A DNA stretch of 64,000 nucleotides, from positions 310,001 to 374,000 of the forward strand of contig NZ_JADPSA010000029.1 of the NCBI RefSeq assembly GCF_017347085.1. Reading direction: 5' to 3'. This DNA comes from Nesterenkonia sp. E16_10. GTDB taxonomy: Bacteria > Actinomycetota > Actinomycetes > Actinomycetales > Micrococcaceae. The notes beneath the pieces are model-generated. The model saw nothing but the letters and a program-made list of their open reading frames with translations. It ran no database searches and had not been told where the DNA came from. Below, piece after piece: positions 51,303-60,199 of the stretch. The translations under genes were made by a program, and so were the position numbers. Within the stretch, counting starts at the first letter, position 1; each line of letters opens with the position of its first letter.

Positions 51303-53843
51303 ATGGCCCGCCGTTCCAAGAGCGCCGACACTCCCCCGGTCACCCCGGAGCAGAACATCATCGACATCGACGTCTCCGCGGAGATGGAGACCTCCTTCCT
51401 GGAGTACGCGTATTCGGTGATCTACTCGCGAGCCCTGCCGGACGCCCGGGACGGTCTGAAGCCGGTGCAGCGCCGGATCCTCTACATGATGTCCGATATG
51501 GGCCTGCGCCCGGAGAAGGGCCATGTGAAGTCCGCGCGCGTCGTCGGCGAGGTGATGGGCAAGCTGCACCCGCATGGCGACGCCGCGATCTATGACGCGC
51601 TGGTGCGCATGGCGCAGTCCTTCGCGCTGCGGCTGCCGCTGGTCGACGGGCACGGCAACTTCGGCTCGCTCGACGACGGGCCGGCCGCCCCGCGCTACAC
51701 CGAGGCCCGGATGACCGCCCCGGCGCTGTCGATGACCGCAGACCTCGACGAGGACGTCGTGGACTTCGAGCCCAACTACGACAACCAGCTGACCCAGCCC
51801 GGCGTGCTGCCCAGCGCCTTCCCCAACCTGTTGGTCAACGGGGCCTCCGGCATCGCGGTGGGCATGGCGACGAACATGCCGCCGCACAATATGCGCGAGG
51901 TGATCAACGGGGCCAAACACCTGATCCTGCACCCGGAGTCCACCCTCGAGGACCTGATCCATCACATCCCCGGCCCCGACCTGCCCTCGGGCGGGCGGAT
52001 CGTGGGACTCGAGGGGATCCGGGACGCGTACCGCACCGGCCGCGGCACCTTCAAGACCCGGGCGAAGGTCTCCATCGAGCAGGTCTCGGCCCGCAAGACC
52101 GGGATCGTGGTGACCCAGCTGCCCTATATGGTCGGCCCGGAGAAGGTCATCGAGAAGATCAAGGACGCGGTTCAGGCCAAGAAGCTCACCGGCATCTCCG
52201 ACGTCCTGGACCTCACCGACCGCAAGCACGGGCTGCGCATGATCATCGAGCTCAAGGCGGGCTTCAACCCGCAGGCCGTGCTCGGCCAGCTCTACCGGTA
52301 CACCCCGCTGGAGGATTCCTTCGGGATCAACAATGTCGCGCTGGTCGACGGTCAGCCGCGCACCCTGGGCCTGCTGGAGATGCTGCAGGTCTACGTCGAC
52401 CACCGGCTGAACGTGGTGCGCCGGCGCAGCGCCTATCGGTTGCGCAAGCGCCAGGCTCGGCTGCACCTGGTCGAGGGGCTGCTCATCGCGATCCTCGACA
52501 TCGACGAGGTGATCCAGATCATCCGCGCCGCCGAGGACACCGCCGCGGCCCGGGCCCGGCTGATGACGATCTTCGATCTGAGCCAGGCTCAGGCCGATCA
52601 CATCCTCGAGCTGCGGCTGCGCCAGCTCACCCGCTACTCCGCCCTGGAGCTGGAGCAGGAGAAGGAACGCCTGGAGGCGGAGATCGCCGAGCTCGAAGCG
52701 ATCCTCGGCTCGGAGGACCGGCTGCGCAACCTGGTCGCCGCGGAGCTCGACGAGGTGGCGGCGAAGTACGGCGATGACCGGCGCACCGAGCTGCTCGACG
52801 CCGAGGCCGCCCCGGCAGTCTCCGCGCAGCCGGACCCCGCCGCGCCAGCCGCCGGGTCCAGCCTGCAGATCCCCGACGCGCCCTGCTGGGCGGTGCTCTC
52901 CAGCTCGGGTCAGCTGGCCCGGACCACCAACCGCTCCAGCCTGGTCCACCCCACCCGGCGCGCCCGCCATGACGCGCTGAGCTCCGTGGTGCCCACCAGC
53001 TCTCGCGGCGAGATCGGCGCGGTCACCTCGGCCGGCCGGATGATCCGGGTTCCCGTGGTGGACATGCCGGCCGTGGAGATGTCCTCCGGGACGGTCAATC
53101 TCAACCAGGGCGTGAAGGCCAAGGAGTTCCTGCACCTGGAGAAGGCCGAGGAGCTCCTGGCCTTCGTGCCCCTGGATGCGGTGATCGCCCTGGGCACCGC
53201 GCAGGGCCGGGTCAAACGGGTCAACCCGGACTATCCGCTGAATCGTGATGACTGGGAGGTGATCTCGCTCAAGGGCGAGGGCCGCGCCCAGGACCGGGTC
53301 ATCGGGGCCGCCGTGGCCGCCGACGACGCCGACCAGCTCTGCTTCATCACCGCCGGCGCGCAGCTGCTGCGCTTCGAGGCCGCGCTGGTCCGAGCCCAGG
53401 GGCGCACCGCGGCCGGGATGCTCGGGATCAAGCTGGCTCCTGAGGACACCGTGATCGGCTTCTCGGTGGTCCCCGCCGCCGGAGCCCCGGAGGACGCCGA
53501 GGCAAGCACCACCGCGCTGGTGGTGACCCTCGCCGCCGGGGACACCCCGCTGGAGGGCTTCGAGGCCGGAAGCATCAAGCTCACCGACTTCGCCGAGTTC
53601 CCCGCGAAGGGTCGCGGGACCGCCGGGGTGCGGGCTCACCGGTTCATGCGCGGAGAGGACCATCTGAAGCTGGGCTGGGCCGGGATCGGGCCGGCCCTGG
53701 GGGCGGCGCGCAACGGCGTCGCACGGAATCTTCCCTCCGAGATGGTGCGCCGCGACGGGTCCGGGATCCCGCTGGAACGCGGCGTCGACGCGGTCGCACC
53801 GAGCCCCGAGGCGCTTGCCGCCGCGGCGGTCGGGGCCACATGA
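51303..53843 (+). CDS. parC: DNA topoisomerase IV subunit A
   Basis: 846 residues of the type IIA A-subunit family. The winged-helix region has [15 protein letters not shown] and [18 protein letters not shown]; the catalytic Tyr132 is in APRYTEARM. The C-terminal half forms a beta-pinwheel that lacks an obvious gyrase box (QRRGGKG-like), which favours ParC over GyrA. It decatenates chromosomes with ParE, absent from this window. Residue 94 is Ala where E. coli GyrA has Ser83, and Leu replaces the usual Tyr before HPHGD. It starts divergently from the Pat-like gene, 161 bp apart. Confidence 0.9.
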   Translation: MARRSKSADTPPVTPEQNIIDIDVSAEMETSFLEYAYSVIYSRALPDARDGLKPVQRRILYMMSDMGLRPEKGHVKSARVVGEVMGKLHPHGDAAIYDALVRMAQSFALRLPLVDGHGNFGSLDDGPAAPRYTEARMTAPALSMTADLDEDVVDFEPNYDNQLTQPGVLPSAFPNLLVNGASGIAVGMATNMPPHNMREVINGAKHLILHPESTLEDLIHHIPGPDLPSGGRIVGLEGIRDAYRTGRGTFKTRAKVSIEQVSARKTGIVVTQLPYMVGPEKVIEKIKDAVQAKKLTGISDVLDLTDRKHGLRMIIELKAGFNPQAVLGQLYRYTPLEDSFGINNVALVDGQPRTLGLLEMLQVYVDHRLNVVRRRSAYRLRKRQARLHLVEGLLIAILDIDEVIQIIRAAEDTAAARARLMTIFDLSQAQADHILELRLRQLTRYSALELEQEKERLEAEIAELEAILGSEDRLRNLVAAELDEVAAKYGDDRRTELLDAEAAPAVSAQPDPAAPAAGSSLQIPDAPCWAVLSSSGQLARTTNRSSLVHPTRRARHDALSSVVPTSSRGEIGAVTSAGRMIRVPVVDMPAVEMSSGTVNLNQGVKAKEFLHLEKAEELLAFVPLDAVIALGTAQGRVKRVNPDYPLNRDDWEVISLKGEGRAQDRVIGAAVAADDADQLCFITAGAQLLRFEAALVRAQGRTAAGMLGIKLAPEDTVIGFSVVPAAGAPEDAEASTTALVVTLAAGDTPLEGFEAGSIKLTDFAEFPAKGRGTAGVRAHRFMRGEDHLKLGWAGIGPALGAARNGVARNLPSEMVRRDGSGIPLERGVDAVAPSPEALAAAAVGAT

Positions 53844-53850
53844 CCGACCA

Positions 53851-53869
53851 TTACTACAGCGTGTAGAAA
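53851..53869. promoter_or_regulatory. Candidate BlaI operator
   Basis: TTACTACAGCGTGTAGAAA is a near-perfect dyad centred on 53860 with a single mismatched pair. It resembles the ACTACA-TGTAGT operator of BlaI/MecI repressors. A TATCCT hexamer at 53887-53892 could be the -10 of the blaI promoter, placing the operator over the -35 region: autorepression. Confidence 0.7.
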
Positions 53870-53978
53870 TCGACGGTCGGCAGGAGTATCCTAGGTACAT
53901 CACCTGTCCTCGAGGACGCTTCGACGAGCGCTCTCACCAGGATTTTCGACGTGTCACCGCGATAAGGAGCACCTGCAG

Positions 53979-54320
53979 ATGGCCACTCTCGGAGGACTTG
54001 AGCGCTCGGTCATGAGCCTGCTCTGGGACGGCGGCGAATCGCTCAGCGCCAATGATGTGCGCGACCGGCTCGGCGAGGACCTTGCGGTGACCACGGTGCT
54101 GACCGTGCTCTCCCGTCTGGAGCGCAAGGACATGGTCCGGCGTGAACGTTCCACCCGCCCGCACCGTTACACCGCCGTGGCCTCCCGCGAGGAGCACACC
54201 GTGGAGATGCTCAACGAGGTGCTGGGCACCGCGGGAGACCGCGAGGCAGTGCTCGCCCGGTTCATCGGGGGCATCCCGGATTCCGAGGCCGCGGCGCTGC
54301 GCCGGCTGCTGCAGAAATAG
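53979..54320 (+). CDS. blaI: BlaI/MecI/CopY-family transcriptional repressor
   Basis: 113 residues. A winged helix fills residues 1-75 (LERSVMSLLWDGGESLSAND, TTVLTVLSRLERKDMVRRE), and the C-terminal helix (MLNEVLGTAGDREAVLARFIGG) is the dimerisation segment cleaved in BlaI. It represses genes with the dyad operator; a good candidate site lies about 120 bp upstream. The neighbouring M56 peptidase is the usual inactivating partner. AAGGAGC precedes the ATG. No beta-lactamase is in the window, so its targets are open; in M. tuberculosis BlaI also controls unrelated genes. Confidence 0.92.
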   Translation: MATLGGLERSVMSLLWDGGESLSANDVRDRLGEDLAVTTVLTVLSRLERKDMVRRERSTRPHRYTAVASREEHTVEMLNEVLGTAGDREAVLARFIGGIPDSEAAALRRLLQK

Positions 54321-54343
54321 CCGCGACGGCGTGTGATCCCTGC

Positions 54344-54369
54344 GCCTGAAGCATCTGCCTGAAGGATCT
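54344..54369. repeat. 13-bp tandem duplication between blaI and the M56 gene
   Basis: GCCTGAAGCATCT (54344-54356) and GCCTGAAGGATCT (54357-54369), one mismatch, 24 bp after the blaI stop. Confidence 0.75.
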
Positions 54370-54412
54370 GCAGCGTCCGAAGCCCTCACGCCTCGCAGAC
54401 TAAACTGAGTCG

Positions 54413-55438
54413 GTGACCTTTCTCGCCGTCTGTCTCGCCGCGCTGGCCCTCGCCCTGGCGGTCCCGGTGCCCCGGGTGCTCAGCCAGGCGACGTTCCGTG
54501 CCCGCTCCCCCTGGGCGGCGATGCTGCTGTGGCAGGCCATCGCCCTGGCCGGAGGGCTCTCCATGGTGGGGGCCCCGATCGTCTATGGCCTGGGACCCTT
54601 CGGAGAGTCGGTGCCGGGAGCGGCCATGCACGTGCTGCGCCTCTCAGCGGCGGCCGACTTCGCGGCGCTGACCGAGCTCGAGGTGCACCCCGGCCACATC
54701 TTCGCACTGTGCCTGGGAGTGCTGCTGGGATGCCACCTGCTGGCCACGCTGCTGCTGACCTACGTGCGGGTTCTGGGCCAGCGCCGGCGGCACCGCGATG
54801 TGGTCCGGCTGCTCTCCACTCCGGTTCAGGGGGACCAGGCCGCCACCCTGGGGCGACACCTGAATCTCTCTCCGGAGCTGCTCCACGCCCACGTCTTGGA
54901 ACATGACGCGCCGCTGGCCTACTGTCTGCCCGGTCGGACCAACTCCGGCTCGGTCACGGTGCTCTCCCGGGGGCTGCTGGATCAGCTCTCCGAGGGCGAG
55001 CTCGCCGCCGTCGTCGCGCACGAGCAGACGCACCTGCAGCAGCGACATCACTTCCTGACCATGGCGTTCGAGGCCTGGTACCGGGCGCTGCCCTGGCTGC
55101 CGACCACCCGGCACGGGCGCGCCGCGGTCACCGAGCTCACCGAGATGCTGGCCGACGACGGCGCCCTGCGCGCCCATCGGCGTGAGGACCTGGTGCGCGC
55201 CCTGGCCCTGAGCTCCTCCGGGCTGGAACACCGCGACGTGCGCCGCGAGGCGACGGTCGCCGAGACGTTCACCGAAAATGCCACAGCGCAGGACCAGTCT
55301 GGGCTGATCACCACGGCGCGGCTGCGCAGGCTGCTGGTCCCGCCCGAGCCGCTGGGTCGAGCCGCGCTGGGCGGGATCCTGGCCATCGTCGCGGCCCTGA
55401 TCCTGGTGCCCACCGCCGCGCTGCTGCTGGGGCCGTGA
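54413..55438 (+). CDS. M56-family membrane metallopeptidase (BlaR1-like, no sensor domain)
   Basis: 341 residues from GTG 54413. Transmembrane segments lie near residues 1-22, 35-60, 95-118 and 320-341. The zinc motif HEQTH is at 203-207 with QQRHHF after it; the third ligand is probably the Glu of TEMLADDGALR about 40 residues on. The extracellular penicillin-binding sensor of true BlaR1 is absent, so how it would be activated is unclear. By family role it should cleave or inactivate BlaI, encoded just upstream. Confidence 0.88.
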   Translation: MTFLAVCLAALALALAVPVPRVLSQATFRARSPWAAMLLWQAIALAGGLSMVGAPIVYGLGPFGESVPGAAMHVLRLSAAADFAALTELEVHPGHIFALCLGVLLGCHLLATLLLTYVRVLGQRRRHRDVVRLLSTPVQGDQAATLGRHLNLSPELLHAHVLEHDAPLAYCLPGRTNSGSVTVLSRGLLDQLSEGELAAVVAHEQTHLQQRHHFLTMAFEAWYRALPWLPTTRHGRAAVTELTEMLADDGALRAHRREDLVRALALSSSGLEHRDVRREATVAETFTENATAQDQSGLITTARLRRLLVPPEPLGRAALGGILAIVAALILVPTAALLLGP

Positions 55439-55457
55439 CCGGGCGCTGAGCGCCCGG
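55439..55457. terminator. Hairpin between the M56 peptidase and SDR genes
   Basis: CCGGGCGC (55439-55446) pairs perfectly with GCGCCCGG (55450-55457) directly after the M56 stop; CCTTGTT follows. Likely shared by the two convergent genes. Confidence 0.7.
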
Positions 55458-55477
55458 CCTTGTTCAGCCCGGCCCGA

Positions 55478-56239
55478 TCAGCCGTTGGCCGCCAGGAAGT
55501 CCTCGGCGCCGCCGACCAGTTCGGTGTGGCCCTGCGCGAGATCCTTGCGCCCGATGAGCGAGGCGATCTCCACCGCGAACTCCTCCACGCTGTACAGCCT
55601 TCCGGCGGCCGCGCGGCGAGTCGCCAGGGCGCCGGGCTCGGCACGCTCGAGCAGGGTCGCGGTGATCGTGCCCTCGATCATGTCTCCGGAGACGATGCTC
55701 AGCGTGATGCCCTTGGCGTCGAGCTCAGGGATCAGCTCCAGCAGCGCGTCCTCCCCGGCACGCTTCGAGCGCGCCACCGGCTCATAGGCGTCCATCGTGG
55801 CGGTCTGGTGGATGAAGTGCGCCTGGTGGCTGGTCACGAAGACGATCTGCGAGCCGGCCGGCATCACCTCGATCGCGGTGCGCGCCATCTGCACCTGGGC
55901 ATCGCGGTTGAGCTTCAGCGCGTAGTCCTCACCGCGGCCGGACTCCATGCCTCCGGAGGCGTTGAGCACCAGCAGATTCAGTGCACCGAAGTTCTCCACC
56001 GCCGCGTCCACCAGCGCCTGGGCCCCGGCGGCCTCGGTGAGGTCTGCGCCCACGGCGACCGCTCGTCCACCCGATTCCTCGATCCCCGCGACGACCTTCT
56101 TGGCGCGGGGGGCCTTCTGCCGGTAGTTGACCACGACGCCGGCGCCGCGAGCCCCGATCAGGGCCGCGGTGGCGGCACCGATGCCGCGCGATGAACCGGT
56201 GATGATGGCGCCGATGCCGGCGAGATCCTGCTCTGTCAT
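55478..56239 (-). CDS. Short-chain dehydrogenase/reductase
   Basis: 253 residues. The NAD(P) motif is TGSSRGIGAA near residue 15, with LVLNASGG replacing the common NNAG and the catalytic region VTSHQAHF followed by AYEPVARSKRAGE. In that segment Tyr and Lys are seven apart, not the classical YxxxK, so the active-site geometry differs from most SDRs. It follows fabG by 75 bp on the same strand, suggesting a role in lipid or ketone metabolism. Substrate unknown. Confidence 0.82.
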   Translation of the reverse strand: MTEQDLAGIGAIITGSSRGIGAATAALIGARGAGVVVNYRQKAPRAKKVVAGIEESGGRAVAVGADLTEAAGAQALVDAAVENFGALNLLVLNASGGMESGRGEDYALKLNRDAQVQMARTAIEVMPAGSQIVFVTSHQAHFIHQTATMDAYEPVARSKRAGEDALLELIPELDAKGITLSIVSGDMIEGTITATLLERAEPGALATRRAAAGRLYSVEEFAVEIASLIGRKDLAQGHTELVGGAEDFLAANG

Positions 56240-56314
56240 GACTGTGTCCTCAGTTCTGCTGGTACGTGATGCTTGCTGGGGTGCGCGCCGGGATGGCCCG
56301 CCCGGAGGTCGGGC

Positions 56315-57022
56315 TCAGTGGCCCATGCCCAGGCCGCCGTCGACCGGGATCACGGCGCCGGAGATGTAGCCGGCCTCTGCGGAGGCGAGCCAGCGCACCA
56401 CCGAGGCCACCTCGGTGGGCTCAGCGAAGCGCCCGGCGGGGATGTTCTGCAGGTACTTGGCCTGGGTGGCGTCGTCCAGCTCATCGGTCATGTCCGATCG
56501 CACGAACCCCGGGGCGACGACGTTGGCGGTGATCCCCCGGCCGCCGAGCTCTCGGGTCAGTGAGCGGGCCATGCCGATCAGACCAGACTTCGAGGAGGCG
56601 TAGTTGATCTGGCCCGGAGAGCCGTAGAGCCCGACCACCGACGAGATCAGCACCACCCGGCCCTTCTTCATCCGGATCATGCCCTTGGACGCGCGCTTGA
56701 GCACCCGGAAGGCCCCGGTGAGGTTGGTGTCGAGCACATCGGTGAAGTCCTCCTCGCTCATCCGCATCAGCAGGGTGTCGCGGGTGATCCCGGCGTTGGC
56801 GACCAGGATCTCCACCGGGCCATGGGCCTGCTCGACCTCGGTGAAGGCCGCGTCCACCGAGGCGGCGTCGGTGACGTCGGCGGCGACGCCGAGTGCACCC
56901 TCAGGGGCGTCTCCGTTGCGCGTGGTGACGGCGACCTTGTCCCCGTTGGCGATGAACGCCTCGGCGATGGCGCGGCCGATGCCGCGATTTCCACCGGTGA
57001 TGAGTACGCTGCGTGCGGTCAT
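56315..57022 (-). CDS. fabG: 3-oxoacyl-[acyl-carrier-protein] reductase (FabG-like)
   Basis: 235 residues from ATG 57022 with AAGGAG seven bases upstream. Classical SDR: TGGNRGIGRAIAE, NAGITRDTLLMRM, catalytic Ser in ISSVVGLYG, and Tyr/Lys in INYASSKSG; the C-terminus has FVRSDMTDEL and GAVIPVDGGLGMGH, typical of FabG. It reduces 3-oxoacyl-ACP with NADPH in fatty-acid synthesis. FabG assignments by sequence alone can hide other SDR activities. It is divergent from the DUF3099 gene. Confidence 0.88.
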   Translation of the reverse strand: MTARSVLITGGNRGIGRAIAEAFIANGDKVAVTTRNGDAPEGALGVAADVTDAASVDAAFTEVEQAHGPVEILVANAGITRDTLLMRMSEEDFTDVLDTNLTGAFRVLKRASKGMIRMKKGRVVLISSVVGLYGSPGQINYASSKSGLIGMARSLTRELGGRGITANVVAPGFVRSDMTDELDDATQAKYLQNIPAGRFAEPTEVASVVRWLASAEAGYISGAVIPVDGGLGMGH

Positions 57023-57179
57023 GAGTCTCCTTGTTACGTCTCTGCGGCCGATCCGGCGCACGCTGGTGAAGTGGCGCCCACGGCCCGGTAGGGCTTCCCG
57101 GCCCAGCCTATGCCAGCGGGTATGTGACCGTCGCGTCACATCGCCGTCCGGCACCAGGTTGGCACCCTAGAATGAACCG

Positions 57180-57686
57180 GTGAGCGACCAGGTCCACTCG
57201 ATCACTGATGCTCCTCAGAAGCACAGTGACGAGCAGCACTCAAGGATGGTGCGCTATGCGGTGTCTATGGGCATCCGCATGGTGTGCTTCATCCTTGCGG
57301 TGATCCTGCAGAACTGGATGACCTGGGTGCTGCTGGCCGCCGCGGTGATCCTGCCCTACGTGGCAGTCACCACCGCCAATGTCGGTGCCGACCGCTACAT
57401 GGGGCGTCGGGAGTCCGAGGACCTGGACTCCCCCGCGATGCTGGCCACCGCCCACGAAGAGGGCGAGCCGGAAGCTGACCAGCAGTGGTGGGAAGAGGAT
57501 GAGTCTGACTCCGAGAATGGCTTCTCCAACGGAGTCTCCGAGTCCCAGGTGATCCCCGGCGAGCTGGTGGGGCCCGAGCACTCGAACGATCAGGACCCGA
57601 TCGATCAGGATCCGGCGACCAGAGACGACGCCCAGCCGCAGGACAGATCGAACCAGCCCCTCGATGATCAGGACATGCACCGCTGA
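57180..57686 (+). CDS. DUF3099 membrane protein
   Basis: 168 residues from GTG 57180. The family core is RMVRYAVSMGIRMVCFILAV and two hydrophobic segments (about residues 27-65). A very acidic tail (WWEEDESDSENG onward) with DQD repeats extends well beyond the usual DUF3099 length of about 100. Function unknown. ATG of the next gene overlaps its stop (TGATG). Confidence 0.85.
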   Translation: MSDQVHSITDAPQKHSDEQHSRMVRYAVSMGIRMVCFILAVILQNWMTWVLLAAAVILPYVAVTTANVGADRYMGRRESEDLDSPAMLATAHEEGEPEADQQWWEEDESDSENGFSNGVSESQVIPGELVGPEHSNDQDPIDQDPATRDDAQPQDRSNQPLDDQDMHR

Positions 57687-57973
57687 TGGACCTCTTGAAC
57701 ACCCTGGGCGGCGCCGGCGCGCAGCCCGGACCGCAGACTCCACAGTGCTCGCGCAAGGACTGTCGACTCGACGCGACCTGGCAGGTGCTGTGGAACAACC
57801 CGAAGGTCCATACGCCCGAACGACGCAAGATCTGGCTGGCCTGCGACGAACACCGGCCCTGGCTGGAGAACTATCTGACTCAGAGGCTGTTCTGGCGCAG
57901 CACCGAACCGCTCGACGCCGGCCCAGCCGCTCCCCGCGCCACCCCCGATGAGCCGCAGCAGGCGGACCCGTGA
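57686..57973 (+). CDS. Small conserved cysteine-containing protein
   Basis: 95 residues. The central stretch CSRKDCRLDATWQVLWNNP and then KIWLACDEHRPWLENYL carry three cysteines and a His in a zinc-finger-like arrangement. Similar actinobacterial proteins are sometimes labelled acetone carboxylase; nothing here supports that. Sandwiched with overlaps at both ends (TGATG and GTGA) between DUF3099 and SURF1, so it is co-translated with them. Function unknown. Confidence 0.8.
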   Translation: MDLLNTLGGAGAQPGPQTPQCSRKDCRLDATWQVLWNNPKVHTPERRKIWLACDEHRPWLENYLTQRLFWRSTEPLDAGPAAPRATPDEPQQADP

Positions 57974-58902
57974 GGCGCTACCGGTTCCTGCTGACCCCCA
58001 CCTGGCTGGGCTGGCTGGGCATCTGCGTGCTCTTCGCGGTGGCCTGCGTGTTCCTGGGCCAGTGGCAGATCGACCGCCGCGAGGTCGCGCTGGAGGAGAT
58101 CAACCGGATCGTGGAGAACTACGACCAGGATCCGATCCCCTATGCCGAGGCACGGGAGCTCTTCGAGGCCGCCGACGAGCAGGATGAGTGGACCGTCGTG
58201 GAGCTCAGCGGCGAGTACCTGACCCAGGATTCCCGGCTGGTCCGCAACCGTGGACACAGCGGCTCGGTGGGCTACGAGTCTGTGGTCCCCTTCGCGGTGG
58301 CGGGCACCGAGGACGTGGTGATCATCGATCGCGGCTGGCTTCCCACCGACAGCACCGACGGATCCCAGCCCGCACTGAACCCCGCTCCGCCCGAGGGCGA
58401 GGTGGACCTGGTGGCCCGGATCCGGCCCGTCGAGCCGGAGATCAACCGGGGGGCACCCGAGGGCCAGCTGGCCTCGATCGACCTGGTCGAATACCAGGAC
58501 CAGCTCGGCTACGACGTGCTGACCGGTGGCTATGGACTCATGGCCGAGGAATCCCCGGCGCCGGAGATCGCACCCCGGCAGCTCATCCGGCCCTCCCAGG
58601 ATGAAGGCCCACACCTGTCGTATTCGATGCAGTGGATCACCTTCGGGCTGCTCGGCTTCATCGGCTGGGGCTATGCGGCCCGGATCCATGCCCGAAACCG
58701 GGACTACGAGGAGGCCGAGGCGCTGATCTCGGGAGAGCCACACCATGCCGAAGGCCAAGACGGGGCTCCGGTGCATGCGGCCTCCTCGGCCCCTGCCCAG
58801 GACAGGATCCGAGAGGTCAAGCGCCGAGCGCGGATCAAGACCGGCAAGCTCTCCGATGAAGACCTCGAGGACGCCTGGGTGGACCAGCGGCTGCACCGCT
58901 GA
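57970..58902 (+). CDS. SURF1-family protein
   Basis: 310 residues from GTG 57970. SURF1 topology: one helix near residues 9-30 ending in the diagnostic LGQWQIDRR, a large external domain with VRNRGHSGSVGYESVVPF and VIIDRGWLPTD, and a second helix near 217-235 after HLSYSMQWITFG. SURF1 helps assemble cytochrome c oxidase by supporting haem a insertion. A charged cytoplasmic tail of about 70 residues is extra. No oxidase genes are in the window. Confidence 0.92.
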   Translation: MRRYRFLLTPTWLGWLGICVLFAVACVFLGQWQIDRREVALEEINRIVENYDQDPIPYAEARELFEAADEQDEWTVVELSGEYLTQDSRLVRNRGHSGSVGYESVVPFAVAGTEDVVIIDRGWLPTDSTDGSQPALNPAPPEGEVDLVARIRPVEPEINRGAPEGQLASIDLVEYQDQLGYDVLTGGYGLMAEESPAPEIAPRQLIRPSQDEGPHLSYSMQWITFGLLGFIGWGYAARIHARNRDYEEAEALISGEPHHAEGQDGAPVHAASSAPAQDRIREVKRRARIKTGKLSDEDLEDAWVDQRLHR

Positions 58903-58905
58903 GCA

Positions 58906-60084
58906 TCATTCCGCCGGCGGGTACTCGTCTTGGGCGCAGGACCCCACCTGCCGCCAGTGCAGCGAATTCTCGAGCTGCCAATGGGTCAGTTCCGTGCCCA
59001 GTCCCGGGCCTGCCGTGAGCCACCAGGTCTCACCCGGATTCCATCCGGCGATCACGCTGGCGGTGCCGGTATCGGTCGCAGGGCCGGTATCGCTCGCAGG
59101 GCCGGTATCGACGTGGAGGGCCCGGCCCGCCGCAGTGAGGTATCCCGCGACGCTGAGGTGCACCGCGTCATACTCCTGGGCCACCGCCGACCAATCAGGC
59201 ATCACCCAGCGTCCTGCGCGGCCGGTGGTGCGATACCAGTCGTGGCGCTTCTCACCGGTGACCTCGAGCGGGAACTCTCGACACAGCTGAGCCCAGTCCT
59301 CGCTCGTGTGGATCTCGTAGACCCGCGGAGACCCCGGGATCCACAGTCTCCGGGTATGGGCGGTCTCCCAGCCGAAGCCGTCCTCCACCAGGTAGAGCAC
59401 CGTAGGGGCCTGATCTGAGAAGCGGGGACTGCTCCGCAGCAGCATCCCCGGCGGACGCGACCACCATTCGCCGCTCCAGTTCGAGGTGGGATCCGCGCGA
59501 CGCTCGCCCAGCGCCCGGAGCTCCATCAGCTCCTGGTCCTCGCGCCAGCTGCGCAGCACCGCAGGAGGCTCGCCCGCCCGCTCGAAGCCCGGAATGTCGG
59601 GAAACTGCACACAGGCCTGGTCGCTGAGATCCACGTCGTCCACCCACCAGGCCGCTGCGTCGGCCTCGAGTATGTGAGCGGCCACGCGGCGCAGCGAGTT
59701 CCGCAGCGGCGCAGCGGCGATCAGCTGGTCATGACCCTCCGGCTCCTGCCAATACCATGCGAGGTCGGTGGCATCACCGAGGACGAGCCGGAGCAGGTAT
59801 TCCGTGGGATCCGCCAGAGCGGTGTCATCCAGCACCGCGGCGACGTCAGTCGGGGTCCGCTGCGCGACTGGTGGACGAGGCGGTTTCCGCCGTCCGAATA
59901 CGGCCCTCCGCAGATAGCGACGACCCTTGAGGTCCGCGGGATACAAGGGGCCTGATGCCTCCTGGACCATCTCGGCGAGCCGGAACCACTCAGAGCCGAG
60001 CTGCTGCTCAGAGGCCAGCGCGAACTCCAGGCACAGCCGGCGACCGCGCGGGCCGGTCAGCAGCGCGTCAGGTGTCAGGGTCAT
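58906..60084 (-). CDS. Hypothetical protein, Trp-rich, unknown family
   Basis: 392 residues. No signal peptide and no membrane helix. Distinctive parts are PTEYLLRLVLGDATDLAWYWQ, the Trp-rich WSGEWWSRPPGML, VYEIHTSEDWAQLCREFPLEVT, and RHDWYRTTGRAGRWVMPDWSAVAQEYD followed by VHLSVAGYLTAAG. I recall similar uncharacterised actinobacterial proteins but know no function. Near the C-terminus an 18-bp in-frame tandem repeat (59066-59112) encodes DTGPASDTGPATDTG, suggesting recent slippage. It converges on SURF1 with only three bases between stops. Confidence 0.8.
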   Translation of the reverse strand: MTLTPDALLTGPRGRRLCLEFALASEQQLGSEWFRLAEMVQEASGPLYPADLKGRRYLRRAVFGRRKPPRPPVAQRTPTDVAAVLDDTALADPTEYLLRLVLGDATDLAWYWQEPEGHDQLIAAAPLRNSLRRVAAHILEADAAAWWVDDVDLSDQACVQFPDIPGFERAGEPPAVLRSWREDQELMELRALGERRADPTSNWSGEWWSRPPGMLLRSSPRFSDQAPTVLYLVEDGFGWETAHTRRLWIPGSPRVYEIHTSEDWAQLCREFPLEVTGEKRHDWYRTTGRAGRWVMPDWSAVAQEYDAVHLSVAGYLTAAGRALHVDTGPASDTGPATDTGTASVIAGWNPGETWWLTAGPGLGTELTHWQLENSLHWRQVGSCAQDEYPPAE

Positions 60085-60199
60085 CCGGTGAGCCTAGCGC
60101 TGGCAGCCCGCACGGACCAGACCGAGAATGCACACGAGACCTGCGGAGCTGCAGCTCAGACCGGGCAAGCCCGCCACCTCACGCGGGCAGGCCCACGTC

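Noticed and set aside
50955..53903. 982-residue minus-strand frame
   Set aside because: Antisense to parC, with His/Gly/Arg-rich translation typical of the frame opposite a high-GC gene.
57686..57973. Acetone carboxylase subunit
   Set aside because: That label is attached to similar small proteins in databases, but this 95-residue protein has no feature of carboxylases.
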